64,000 nt of DNA, from contig CM073196.1 in assembly GCA_037042915.1 (NCBI GenBank), forward strand, positions 1,054,001 to 1,118,000, given 5' to 3'. Each line of letters starts with the position of its first letter. Positions within the stretch are counted from its first letter, which is position 1. Both the position numbers and the translations under genes were made by a program. The notes beneath the pieces are model-generated. The model was not told the origin of the DNA and did not search any database. It saw only the letters and a list, made by a program, of their open reading frames with translations. Below, in pieces: positions 1 to 9,998 of this stretch. This DNA is from Auricularia sp. M13. Its lineage: Eukaryota; Basidiomycota; Agaricomycetes; Auriculariales; Auriculariaceae.

Positions 1-1262
1 CCCGGAGTACCGCGAACGGCAGTGCTCAAGGGCGCAAACAACCAGCCCAGGACCTCTTCAGCATTCTCGAATTTGCGCAAGCTAGCACGCTCAGCCGCGA
101 GATCCTCATATGCATCGCTCCGCGACGCTTTCAGCACTTTAAGGGCACTTTCGGGCGCTCAAACTCGGGCAAGGACCAGTACGCATCGTCTACGCGGTTC
201 TACCGTCAGTGGTCTCGAAAGGAACCGGCCGTCGGAGGACATACAGAAGTCCTGGAACGTGACCTCCGTCTTCGAGGCGAGGATAAGGCGATTGCGATTT
301 CCACCCTGCTCTTGGCTGGTGTGGGCTGCTACGTGGGCTCGGGCGACGTCGTCTACAAAGGCGAATGCGAAGGGACTTCCGCCTAGGTACTCTTTGGCAT
401 CTGCGGTCGTCCTGAAGACGCTGAGCATGAGTTTGGGCGTTTCGGGAAGCTGCTCGAGAGTTGATGCCTGCCAGTCAGTGAGATGAAGGTTAGGTAAAAG
501 ATCTTGGTGGCAGGACCGTCGACATACTTGGGAGATAACCGAGCCGTAAATCCACGACGGCAGGATGTCGAAGTGGGTTTGTTCTCCTCAATCCAGGCGT
601 AGGCGGCCCTTTCTGCCAGAACTTTCGACGCAAAGTAATTGATGCCAGAGGGAGCCGCGTTGCCTAGTTCTTCGCCCTGCTTGACAGCGAACTTGAAGTT
701 GTTCCAATCGCACGACGAGTATGTATACGCGGGATCGTGCGGCTCGAGGATGGAAGCAATAGAGCCCGTGATAACAATGCGTTTAACGGTTCTGAAGGCA
801 AGAGGAACATGGTGAGGTCTATTGGAACGACGACACTGCTCGTGACTTACCCAGCTTTGGCAGCACTTTTTGAGATATGCACGGTCCCATGTACGGCAGG
901 ACGAAATAGCAGCTGTGTGTCAGCGCCGGGAGGAAGCGCAGCTATCGGAGAGGCGGAATGCGCGATCCCATCGATGTTGTGGGTGGCTGCGTCCAGGTCT
1001 GCGCTGTTCTTCATGTCCGCGATGACCTAGTCGAACTTGCCTAGGAACTCTTTGCCGAATACGTCGCGTAGATAGTCTGCCTTTGCCGCGGAGCGCACTG
1101 TGCCGCGGACCGAGAAGCCTTGTTTCAGGTAAGCGTATGCGATGTGTGAGGCGACGAAGCCATTGGAGACTCCTGTGACAGGGAATGAGCTCAATGCACA
1201 CAGGAAAGGTTTGAGAACTTACCAGTAACGAGTATGGTGTCCGGGGGCGAGACGGCAGGCAG
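1..1262 (-). pseudogene. NAD(P)-dependent SDR reductase, decayed copy 1 (partial at left edge)
   Basis: Extended short-chain dehydrogenase of the dihydroflavonol-reductase/Gre2-like type, which would reduce a carbonyl with NAD(P)H. It keeps the N-terminal dinucleotide motif (ILVTG, then an intron, then a GVSNGF-like turn), a Y-F-A-S-K active-site motif and the SDR block DDVARAHVAAH. It aligns end to end with the copies at 14484-15816 and 53390-54664, with the same intron positions. Lesions: the position of the start codon in both relatives reads CTG (1260-1262), although an in-frame ATG lies 60 nt upstream (1320-1322). A TAG replaces a conserved tyrosine codon (1027-1029). The frame shifts just after the conserved ENKP, with a few residues lost. 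The last dozen or so residues lie outside the window. I infer a pseudogene; the CTG alone could have been tolerated, the nonsense codon probably not. Confidence 0.72.
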
Positions 1263-1696
1263 ACAGAGAAGTAACTGCAGAGCGTCGAAGTGAAGTGGAC
1301 GTGAGGGTGGGCGCGCGCTCATGACAAAGTTACAGTACCTGTGTTGGGTGGTCAGCAGTCTACAAGATTCTGAGCACAGCATTGGACAGTCCGCTGTCTG
1401 CAGTGGATAGAGAGGAACAGAAGTGCATCAGCAGGGCAGACTGGAAGCTGTAGTGCGTCAGCATTTGTCAGATAAAAGGAGGGCTTAACAGGGCCCTGAT
1501 TCCGAAAATTCATAATCGGATGGTGGTAAAAAACCTTCTGAATGCGTATTAGTCTTTTTTCTTCATTATAGCGGGAAATATCTGTATATACAAAAAATGA
1601 GTGAGAAGTGATGGTTGTTGTCGGTGAGCAGCAACTTGAAACTCCGCTCACTACCGCTTCTTCGAGGATCATCTGCTCGCTTCAGTCGTTGTCACC

Positions 1697-4600
1697 ATGT
1701 CTGACGACTATCCGAGCCTTTTTCGTGCGTAACGAGCTTTGCAGCGTTTGAATGTGTACTGAGCTCAGAGTAGGCTCGGAGCAGATGAGCCTGGTGCAGC
1801 TGCTTGTACCACGCGAAGTAGCGCACGATACTGTTGCTGAGCTTGCCGAGCTTGGCGATGTCCAGTTCAAAGATGTAAGCCCAGTCGTATAATAAAAGTT
1901 ACCCGTCTAAATAATATTCTGCAGCTAAACGCGAATGTAAATGCCTTCCAGCGGTCCTTCGTCAGCGAAATCCGTCGCCTCGACGAAATGGCCCGTCGAA
2001 TCCGCTTCTTCAAGTCACAAATCGAGAAGGAAGAGGGCGTCGAGCCGCTCTCGCTTTGGGACTCGCCGCCAGTGGTTACAGTGGGCCCCCGCGTGGCCCA
2101 GGCGCTGGACGAGCTCGACGTCAAGCTGGCCGAACACGAGGACAGGCTCAACCAGATGAACGACAGCTACAAGACTCTTAGCGAGCGCACGCGCGAGATG
2201 GAAGAAGCCAAGCATGTCCTGCTCGAGACTGATGTGTTCTTCAACCACGTAAGTCGTTGGATCAAAAGTTACAACTCACGCTGACATGCTTTGCTTTGCT
2301 AGGCTGCTGGACAGCACCGTGAAATTAGGCAGTCATTCGACGACAGTGCTGCCCCACTTCTTCAACATGATGACCGCGAAAACCTTGCGTCGTCGGCCAC
2401 TGTAGATATTGACCTGGAGTAAGCGTCGTTAGCACCTGGGCCAGATTGTCGTCACTGACGGCAAGTCCAGGTTCGTCGCCGGCACGATTGACCGAGCGCG
2501 CCTGCCCACATTTGAGCGCATCCTCTGGCGTGTTCTCCGCGGCAATCTTTACATGAACCACACCGACATCGAGGAGCCATTCGTCGATCCCGTCACGCTC
2601 GTCGAGACGCGCAAGAACGTCTTCATTATTTTCGCCCACGGCGAAGTCTTGCTCAACAAGATCCGCAAGGTCGCAGAGTCCATGGGTGCGACAGTCTATC
2701 CTATCGACGCCAATTCCGACAAGCGCCGCGACGCCGTCAGGGAGGTCTCGCTGCGCCTTGAGGACATCAAGATGGCGCTCGAGAACACCAAGACAACGCG
2801 TCGTCTGGAGCTCGAGACCATTTCGCAGAGCGTCACTGCTTGGGAGGACTCGGTCCTCAAGGAGAAGGTCATCTACGAGACGCTCAACCTGTTTAGCTAT
2901 GATGCGAGGAAGAAGACGCTCGTGGCCGAGGGCTGGTGCCCCACGAGAGACATCGTGATGATCCAGGCTGCTCTAAAGCACGCAACGGTACGGTTTGGTC
3001 AAGTCAATGATTTTTATGCCACTGCTGACGATGGTCGCAGGAGGAGGCTGGCACCAACGTCCCTCCGGTTCTCGTCGAGCTTCGCACGGCCAAGCAGCCG
3101 CCGACGTTCCATCGCACGAACAAGTTCACCGAAGGTTTCCAGAGCATTATTGATGCCTACGGCATCGCGACCTACCAAGAGGTCAATCCCGGTCTTTTCG
3201 CGGTCATTACCTTTCCCTTCCTCTTCGCCGTCATGTTCGGAGACATTGGTCACGGCGCAATCACCGCCATCGCGGCGCTGTACATGATCTCCCAGGAGCG
3301 CAAGTGGGCCAAGCAGAACCTCAGCGAGATCGTCAGCATGTTCTTCTAGTAAGATTGCTTTCCTTCTATTGCATTGGCAGAAGCTAACAATTTCCACAGC
3401 GGTCGCTACATCATCCTGCTCATGGGCATCTTCGCGCTCTATACCGGTCTTATCTACAACGACATTTTCTCCAAGAGCTTGCACATCTGGCACTCCGCGT
3501 GGCAATTCCCAGACGCTCAGAACGGTACTATCGACGGCGTGCTCACGAACACTAGATACCCTTTCGGTCTCGATCCTGGCTGGCACGGTGCCGACAACTC
3601 CCTCGTTTTCACGAACTCTTACAAGATGAAGCTCTCTATCATCCTCGGTGTCATTCACGTGCGTACACCCATGGGTCCCGTGCTGTCGAAGACTGACTTT
3701 AGTCTTCGCAGATGACATTCGCTATCTGTTTGCAAGTCCCCAACTTCATCCACTTTAAGAACACGTCGAGCATTTGGGCCGAGTTCATCCCGCAGATGCT
3801 CTTCATGCACTCGCTCTTCGGCTACCTCGTCGTCTGCATCATCGTCAAATGGCTCACCGACTGGTCCAAGACGGACGCGGCGCCGCCCGGGCTTCTCAAC
3901 ATGCTCATCTACATGTTCCTCTCGCCCGGCACGGTCAATGACCCGCTCTTCCGTGGCCAGGCGGGGCTGCAGGTTCTGCTTTTGCTCATCGCCGTCGTCT
4001 GCATTCCGTGGATGCTCTGCACGAAGCCGTACCTCATCTGGAAGGAGATGCACGCTATCAAGTCGCAGGGCTACGTGGGCCTTGACCAACACGAAACGAA
4101 CGGCGCGCGGCACGACGACGACCATGCGCTCGACCAGGAGGAAGAGGGAAACGGCGCCATCGTCGTCGAGGAGTCTGAGGAAGAGGTCCGTCTTTTCGCG
4201 CGCCCCTTGTGTTTTAGCCAGCTGAATTTTGTTGCAGTCGCACGATTTCAGCGAGGTAATTGTCCACCAGGTCATCCACACCATTGAGTTCTGCCTCGGC
4301 TGTATCTCCAACACCGCGTCGTACCTGCGTCTCTGGGCGCTCTCGCTCGCGCACGCGCAGCTCAGCGAGGTTCTGTGGAACATGACGATTGCCGGCGCGC
4401 TCGCGATGGAGGCGGGTGTTTTCAAGTGGATCTTCCTCCTCGTCGTCGGCTCGCTCTGGGCCGCCGGCACCGTCGGGGTGCTGTGCCTCATGGAGGGCCT
4501 GTCGGCATTCTTGCACGCCATGCGTCTGCACTGGGTCGAGGCGAATGGCAAGCATTACATGGCTGGAGGATACGTGAGTCATCTCCCTCCTATATGCTCT

Positions 4601-4709
4601 AGCCCCTAGTCCCTTTCTAACGTGCTCCCGACAGGCGTTCACCCCCGTGACTTTGCGAACATTCACGAAGCGACTTGAACTTCATCATCCCACCCACTTG
4701 CATTGTTGA
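1697..4709 (+). CDS. VPH1: V-type proton ATPase subunit a (Vph1/Stv1 family)
   Basis: Membrane subunit a of the Vo sector, which carries protons across vacuolar or Golgi membranes as the c-ring turns. There are about nine exons. The first is tiny ([10 protein letters not shown]). The soluble N-terminal half (residues about 1-380) has the conserved SEQMSLVQL start and coiled-coil stretches. The C-terminal half has the multi-helix membrane domain, with [11 protein letters not shown] and the helix [15 protein letters not shown]. The arginine in that helix is the one essential for proton transport in yeast Vph1. Length (about 830 aa) fits the family. Odd point: after GGYAFTPVT the frame reads [18 protein letters not shown]. 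One more T in the run at 4652-4654 would give the family-like ending FANIHEAT, so the annotated tail may be an artefact. Neighbours are unrelated. Confidence 0.95.
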
Positions 4710-4929
4710 GCTCGCTAGGCTTGTCGCTGGATAATAATTTGACATACATTGCGCTTTGCAAGTTGTGCTGCGAGCCGGCGTGAGTTTCCTCCTGAGTGAT
4801 CCCCTGTTGACTACGTGCGACGCTCAGGAGATAGGCGAGATGCTCGCAATCCCGAGTGGCCGCTTCAATTTACTGACGCCATCCCGACGCGTTAGCCCCC
4901 CGAGTCCCTAACTGCTCCAGGTGGCCTTC

Positions 4930-4937
4930 TATATAAA
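4930..4937 (+). promoter_or_regulatory. TATA box of the L-D-x-D secreted-protein gene
   Basis: TATATAAA lies about 185 nt upstream of the ATG at 5122. A CT-rich tract follows at about 4960-4985, as in strongly expressed basidiomycete genes. The rest of the 4710-5021 gap shows no coding frame. Confidence 0.5.
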
Positions 4938-5021
4938 CTCACGGTGCGCTGTCGCTCGTTCTCTAATCTATCTCTCTCTCGCCCTCCACAAACGATCCTG
5001 GTGATCTACGCTCTCAGCACA

Positions 5022-5099
5022 GTAAGTCGCCTCCGTTGTCGCCTCCGCGGTCGGCATCGCCGTCGCTATCGTCGTCGCCGTCACTGACGCCTGTCACAG
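5022..5099 (+). other. Probable 5'-UTR intron
   Basis: A 78-nt segment begins GTAAGT and ends CACAG, ahead of the ATG at 5122, in a leader that otherwise lacks coding sequence. The consensus donor and acceptor support splicing; there is no transcript evidence here. Confidence 0.5.
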
Positions 5100-5121
5100 A
5101 TCTATAGCTCTGTATCTCAAA

Positions 5122-6126
5122 ATGTTCGCTCTTACGCCCGCATTCGTCCTCATCGCGCTTGCTGTGTCCGCCGCCGCGGGCCCCGTTCCAGGCCGTCAAG
5201 CTCCATTCGCCGTTGCCAAACGCGATGCCGCCTCCGATGTCCTCGTCGATATCGATATGTTCAGCACCGATCCCTTCGACGCAAGCGTCCTTGACGTCGA
5301 CGTCGACAACAGTAACGACCGTGGCCCGCGTCTCAACTCGCGTCTCTTCAGCAAGCGCACATCGTACTACGCCACGCCTGATGGCAAAGTTCTCGCCGTT
5401 GACGACGCCCCGGAGAGTATACTCGACATCGACGTCCTTGGCAGTCACGAGGACGGCCACGGCTCTGTCCTTGACCTTGACGTCCTCCGCCGCCAAACCA
5501 CTGGCGACGTCGTCTCGCCCGACCCCGCCGGCCAGGGCGATGCGGACGGTGTTGACGACGTACTGGCGGAGGCGCGCACCATGCGGGCCCGTGCATTCCG
5601 TGCGACGGTGAACAGGCAGAAGGCGGCCAAGGGTGTTGCGCACAAGACCAAGACGGTAACGAGCACGAACCCGTCCAAGGTCAATGCGATCATCACGCAC
5701 CAGCAGCCACCAGTCATTGCGCAGGCCGCCAGCGAGTCGACTGGGGCGACTACGACCCTCGTTCCCGTCAACACGGACGACCGCGGTGCGCTCCTAGACC
5801 TCGACCTCGGCCTGGGCCACCAACGCGAGTCCGCCGCGTACTCCCCTGCTGCGGTGGCTGCCGCTGCTCCGGCTTCGGCGGTCGCTGCGGCCGCTCCTGT
5901 CTCGACGAGTTCCACTGGCTCTCCGGCCAGCAGCGACGGACTTGTGTTTGACCCGAGCGACATCAGCACCAAGTTCGCGCAGCCCGGCGCGAAGGTGAAA
6001 GCAGTGACTGGGCAGGAAGCGCCGTCTGTGACCGACGCTGCAGCGCCTGCTGCGACAACGCTCTACACGGCGACTAACGGCAACCCGACCAACGGCAGCT
6101 TGCTCGACCTTGATGTGAATGTGTAA
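5122..6126 (+). CDS. Secreted protein with six L-D-x-D motifs and Kex2-type sites
   Basis: Intronless gene for 334 residues. Residues 1-19 form a clear signal peptide (hydrophobic core ending A-A-A-G). Dibasic KR pairs at 33-34 and 78-79 and RR at 123-124 suggest Kex2 processing in the Golgi. A short acidic motif recurs six times: VLVDIDM (40-46), VLDVDV (56-61), ILDIDV (100-105), VLDLDV (116-121), LLDLDL (224-229) and LLDLDV (327-332), the last at the C-terminus. A basic stretch (155-180) and an Ala/Pro/Ser-rich linker (about 240-275) separate the later copies. No cysteines stabilise a fold. I recognise no named family. By layout it resembles Kex2-processed repeat precursors (repellent- or pheromone-like), but the repeats are spaced irregularly. 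Function unknown; secretion is well supported. Confidence 0.8.
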   Translation: MFALTPAFVLIALAVSAAAGPVPGRQAPFAVAKRDAASDVLVDIDMFSTDPFDASVLDVDVDNSNDRGPRLNSRLFSKRTSYYATPDGKVLAVDDAPESILDIDVLGSHEDGHGSVLDLDVLRRQTTGDVVSPDPAGQGDADGVDDVLAEARTMRARAFRATVNRQKAAKGVAHKTKTVTSTNPSKVNAIITHQQPPVIAQAASESTGATTTLVPVNTDDRGALLDLDLGLGHQRESAAYSPAAVAAAAPASAVAAAAPVSTSSTGSPASSDGLVFDPSDISTKFAQPGAKVKAVTGQEAPSVTDAAAPAATTLYTATNGNPTNGSLLDLDVNV

Positions 6127-6454
6127 GATATGAACACTCTGTGGCATAGTCGCTTGTATCATTAGCTAGAGCTGTATATTGTGAATGGCAAAGGAAGATT
6201 GATTCATACACGACCGGCGCGTCTCGCTCACTGGCCATCATCTTGATTCCGGTGCTGCAGACCTGGATGCGTGGATCAGCGATGAGAGCGTGGCGTTCTA
6301 GCTATAGGCATGGTGTGAGCGCAAGTTCAAGAACGGGTAATCAAGCGCCAATGCAAGGGCGGCTATTCGTAGTCAGACATCAAACTTAGATAGCATTCGG
6401 TCACAGGTCCCGGGCGTGCGAGAAGATGCCCAAATGCAGAGGTGCTGAGAATCG
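6127..6454. other. Intergenic, no gene seen
   Basis: The 3' flank of the secreted-protein gene, running into the 16-bp repeats that border the transposon pair. No coding frame of interest. Confidence 0.5.
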
Positions 6455-6486
6455 TAAGGTAGCAATCATGTAAGGTAGCAATCATG
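6455..6486 (+). repeat. Two tandem 16-bp units bordering the transposon
   Basis: The unit TAAGGTAGCAATCATG occurs twice in tandem (6455-6470, 6471-6486). It recurs once between the transposons (9542-9557) and once inverted at the right border (12617-12632). Each copy is bounded by TA dinucleotides. Confidence 0.9.
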
Positions 6487-6488
6487 TA

Positions 6489-9400
6489 CAGTCATCCGAC
6501 GCTGTCACATGTGACGTGACATGCCCTTTTTGGGAAGTAATGTGTCATTGAAAACTGTTGTTCATATGGGAGCATCTGAACCAAAGCATTACTACAAAAT
6601 CTGTCGCCAACATTAATTCTGAATGTATCCTGGCTATCTGTATACCCGGATTCAGGGTGATTGGGGAAAATCTCAGGGACAAGACCCCAAAACACTGGAA
6701 GAATGAGCTACAATTAGAGACCAGCCTTGTCTAACTCCTTCATAATGCTACTGGGAATCATTCTATGACCCCTATACTTTCTGCAGGCCCATGCTGACTG
6801 CCTGCCATCAAGTCCTGAGGCATATGCGTCCATGAAGCGGTGTGCCCGGTTGAAGAAGCTAGCAGCGGCTTAGCATCAGCACAATCTGGCTAAGAAATAC
6901 TACTCACCGGCGCATGGAATCAAGAGGTACCTCATCCACAGCCCGGACTGCATTAGCCAGAAGGTGCTCCTCCTTTGAACTCTCGGGGTTGAGCCGATAT
7001 ACCCGCTTGGCGTACCCCCAGCACTGCTCGATGGGATTCAACTCGCAGTGGAACTTGGGGAGGAAGAGCACTGCAATCCCAAGCTCCTGCATGCGGATCT
7101 CGAGGATGGATGGGACATTAGCAAAGTCCTGCTGGTTGTAGAGGATGCGACGCGTGCAGCAGTCGGCAGTGAGGTCTGCGCAGCGAAAGCCCTCACACTC
7201 TGCCTTCAGACGACCGCCCCGAGCAAATAGCGACTCCTCAAAGCCACGTTCAATGAGAATTTGCGCCATTCCCTTGAACCAGCCAGGGTACTCGGGGTCG
7301 TCATCAGGAAAATAGAGTGATTGTACGTCACCGGAGTGGGGATTGACAGTATCGGCCATGCGGATCTTCTCCTTGACGTAGGATTTTGTGTTGGCGGCAC
7401 GAATGGGGCGTTTGCTGACTGGGTCAACAACAGTGCGCTCTGCTCCCCAGGACTCGGATGGGCCCTTTGGCATGCGGCGAGCAGAGAGAGCATCATCAGG
7501 GCGCTTCCGATGGGTCGTCGCGTTGTCGTAGACAAAAACGTGTTCGAAGTCCGGGTAGTGGGTGGTGGCGATATGAGCTGCATGTTCTGCCTGTTTGACA
7601 ATGTCGTCGTTGGTAAAGTACCCGTCGCGATTGGCACCCGGACGAAAGACCTCGCGAGCTGACTCCTCGCCGTCGGGAGAGCGTAGCCAGCCGAAGTCGG
7701 CAGAAACAAAATCTGCTATCATCAACGACGCACCCTCACCCTTCTTATAAGGCTTGGGGGCAGCGTCCTTGTGGTACCAGTTCCTGAAATTGAGAGTTAG
7801 AAACTGTATTGGCAGTGCAAATATAACGTGCTTTTTGCGCCGGTCATGAGCGTAAAAAATGGACTCATCGTGGTACCAGATTACAACTCGCCGTCCTTGC
7901 GCAGCTGTTCGCGTCTGAGGATGGACCTCGTTGCCATTATTGTCATACTCGACCGTGCGTGGGAGGTACTGGAACTGATTAGTGATAATTCTCATGGACT
8001 TGAACATGAATGTCTGACCTCTTGCAGTCCTGGAATATAAACGCTCTGGCGATAAAAGACAACATCGTCGCGTTCGTGGCCATCGGTATACTGCCCACGT
8101 CCCTCGTAGCGATAACGGTAGCCAAGTGTACGGAGCCAGCGGCGTGCAGTCGAAAGAGAAATGGGCTTGGTTATGCCATGCTTCTCGCGGATGTCCGAAC
8201 GAGTAACAAAGTCGACGAGCTTCTGAGCGGAGATGTTGCTGCTACCAAGCTCTTGCAAGTGAAGGGTAATGTCGCTTGCAAGATCCTGGTCACAAAGCAT
8301 GGCAGTTCTCCATGCACCATATGGATTTAACGGCAGCACCGAACGGTCCAATATGTAAGCACGGACCATACGCCGCAGCTGCCTCGCACAGAAGTGACCT
8401 CGGTCCATGCTAACGGCAGCCTGCAGCGAGGAGGCTGCCCAGTGTCCACAAGTGGCAGAGCGGTCGTCGGTGTAGAAGTTGAGCAGGGACCTCATGCCTT
8501 CAAGACGGGCGCGTACAAATGGATCCATGTCGTAGTACACATAGCCGCGGTGATTGACACGCTTCTTCCGAAATCGTGACCGGATATCCTCCAGAGCAAG
8601 CTTAGCAGCATCCAGACTAGGAGCCTCGCGCAAAACACCCGGTCGAAGATCGTCGTGTGTAGCGGCGGAGACGGACTCGGGTGGAATGTGATCCTGAGGG
8701 TCACCATCGGACTCGTAATCCTGGTCGTTTGGAAGGCAAGGCAGTTCTGCATCTGGGTCTGCAGCAAACGGCGGACAGACGCTGGCGTCATCCCAATCCT
8801 CAACTGTAGCACGAAGATCTGGACGTGCAGCAGGAGTCTGGAGCACAAAAGGGCCCGGTGTTGGAGTGACGGGTGCCGGTAGAGACTGTGGCGCAAAAAC
8901 ACATCACCAGGCAGCTTGGAAGCTGTAGACGAGGGCTCTGGAGCTGCAGAAACAGGGGTTCCAACATTTAGAATGTTGAAGAGAACTTTGGATGGTGACT
9001 GAATGGCCGAAAAATGCGACCCAGCCGGCGGGGAGTAGACGGTACAGAAGCATCAGACTGAGCTGGTAGAGCCTCAGCCCTGCCAGAGTGACTGCTAGGC
9101 GTCATCTATACATGTATTAGAAGTGATGAAGGCAATTATTAGTGACAACGGGCCTCATTTTCTGTGGCCTGCAACCGGGGTTTTTTGCTGGGGGATTTCC
9201 GAGGAGAAGCAAGCCGTTTGAGGCCATTGCTGATGCCCTGGACGGCTGTAGTAAGTCTGGCCTGTGCACCCGCCATGTTGGCGATCTTCTTTGCACGCCA
9301 GGCCTTCGCGGGCGGCATCGTAGGAAGAGGAAGCAGAGGAGCCGGCAGTCTCCGGGGTCTCCTCCGTGAGGAATCATCCGTTCCTCATATTTTCAGCACA

Positions 9401-9541
9401 AAAGAAAGCTATGCCAAGACCCGAATTTATGTTGACGCCAGATTTTGCTTAAATATATTGTACCATTTTATAGAAATCAAGAGTATCTCCGGACGCTTCA
9501 CAATTGCCTTTTTTGGGCATGTCACGCACGTCGGATGACTG
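6489..9541 (-). mobile_element. Tc1/mariner-type DNA transposon, copy A
   Basis: A 3053-bp element bounded by TA on both sides (6487-6488, 9542-9543). Its termini begin CAGTCATCCGACG, and both ends share an imperfect inverted repeat that continues to CGTGACATGCCC, one end carrying about 11 extra bases. The CAGT terminus, TA target and DDE transposase place it in the IS630-Tc1-mariner superfamily. Its 5' end faces the palindrome centre. Nearly identical to copy B. Confidence 0.88.
6714..9105 (-). pseudogene. DDE transposase of copy A (frame-broken N-terminal part)
   Basis: Tc1/mariner transposase that would cut and join DNA at TA sites. The N-terminal half carries helix-turn-helix-type DNA-binding sequence (SLSTARRWLRTLGYRYRYEG). 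The catalytic core has WYHDESIF (first Asp), FVYDNATTHRK (second Asp) and CELNPIEQCWGYAKR (Glu). A last exon beyond a GTGAGT...CTAG intron ends MKELDKAGL. In this copy the catalytic exon is fully open. The N-terminal exon is broken by short homopolymer runs near 9010 and 8895: five bases where copy B has six. By comparison with copy B the start is the ATG at 9103-9105. Whether the breaks are real or sequencing error is undecided. Confidence 0.75.
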
Positions 9542-9559
9542 TAAGGTAGCAATCATGTA
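9542..9559. repeat. 18-bp centre of the palindrome
   Basis: TAAGGTAGCAATCATGTA separates the two transposons. It is not itself palindromic and equals one border unit plus a TA. Both elements begin transcription outward from here. Confidence 0.85.
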
Positions 9560-9785
9560 CAGTCATCCGACGTGCGTGACATGCCCAAAAAAGGCAATTG
9601 TGAAGCGTCCGGAGATACTCTTTGATTTCTATAAAATGGTACAATATATTTAAGCAAAATCTGGCGTCAACATAAATTCGGGTCTTGGCATAGCTTTCTT
9701 TTTGTGCTGAAAATATGAGGAACGGATGATTCCTCACGGAGGAGACCCCCGGAGACTGCCGGCTCCTCTGCTTCCTCTTCCTACG

Positions 9786-9965
9786 ATGCCGCCCGCGAAG
9801 GCCTGGCGTGCAAAGAAGATCGCCAACATGGCGGGTGCACAGGCCAGACTTACTACAGCCGTCCAGGGCATCAGCAATGGCCTCAAACGGCTTGCTTCTC
9901 CTCGGAAATCCCCCAGCAAAAAACCCCGGTTGCAGGCCACAGAAAATGAGGCCCGTTGTCACTAA
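9786..9965 (+). CDS. Short basic reading frame in transposon 5' region
   Basis: A 59-residue frame starting MPPAKAWRAKKIAN, rich in Lys, Arg and Pro (SPRKSPSKKPR), about 35 nt ahead of the main transposase start. The same peptide is present in copy A (complement of about 9161-9340) even though the sequence around it differs by homopolymer changes. It could be an upstream ORF or a first exon of the transposase supplying a nuclear-localisation or DNA-binding tail. I could not find an intron that joins it in frame to the transposase. Confidence 0.4.
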   Translation: MPPAKAWRAKKIANMAGAQARLTTAVQGISNGLKRLASPRKSPSKKPRLQATENEARCH

Positions 9966-9998
9966 TAATTGCCTTCATCACTTCTAATACATGTATAG

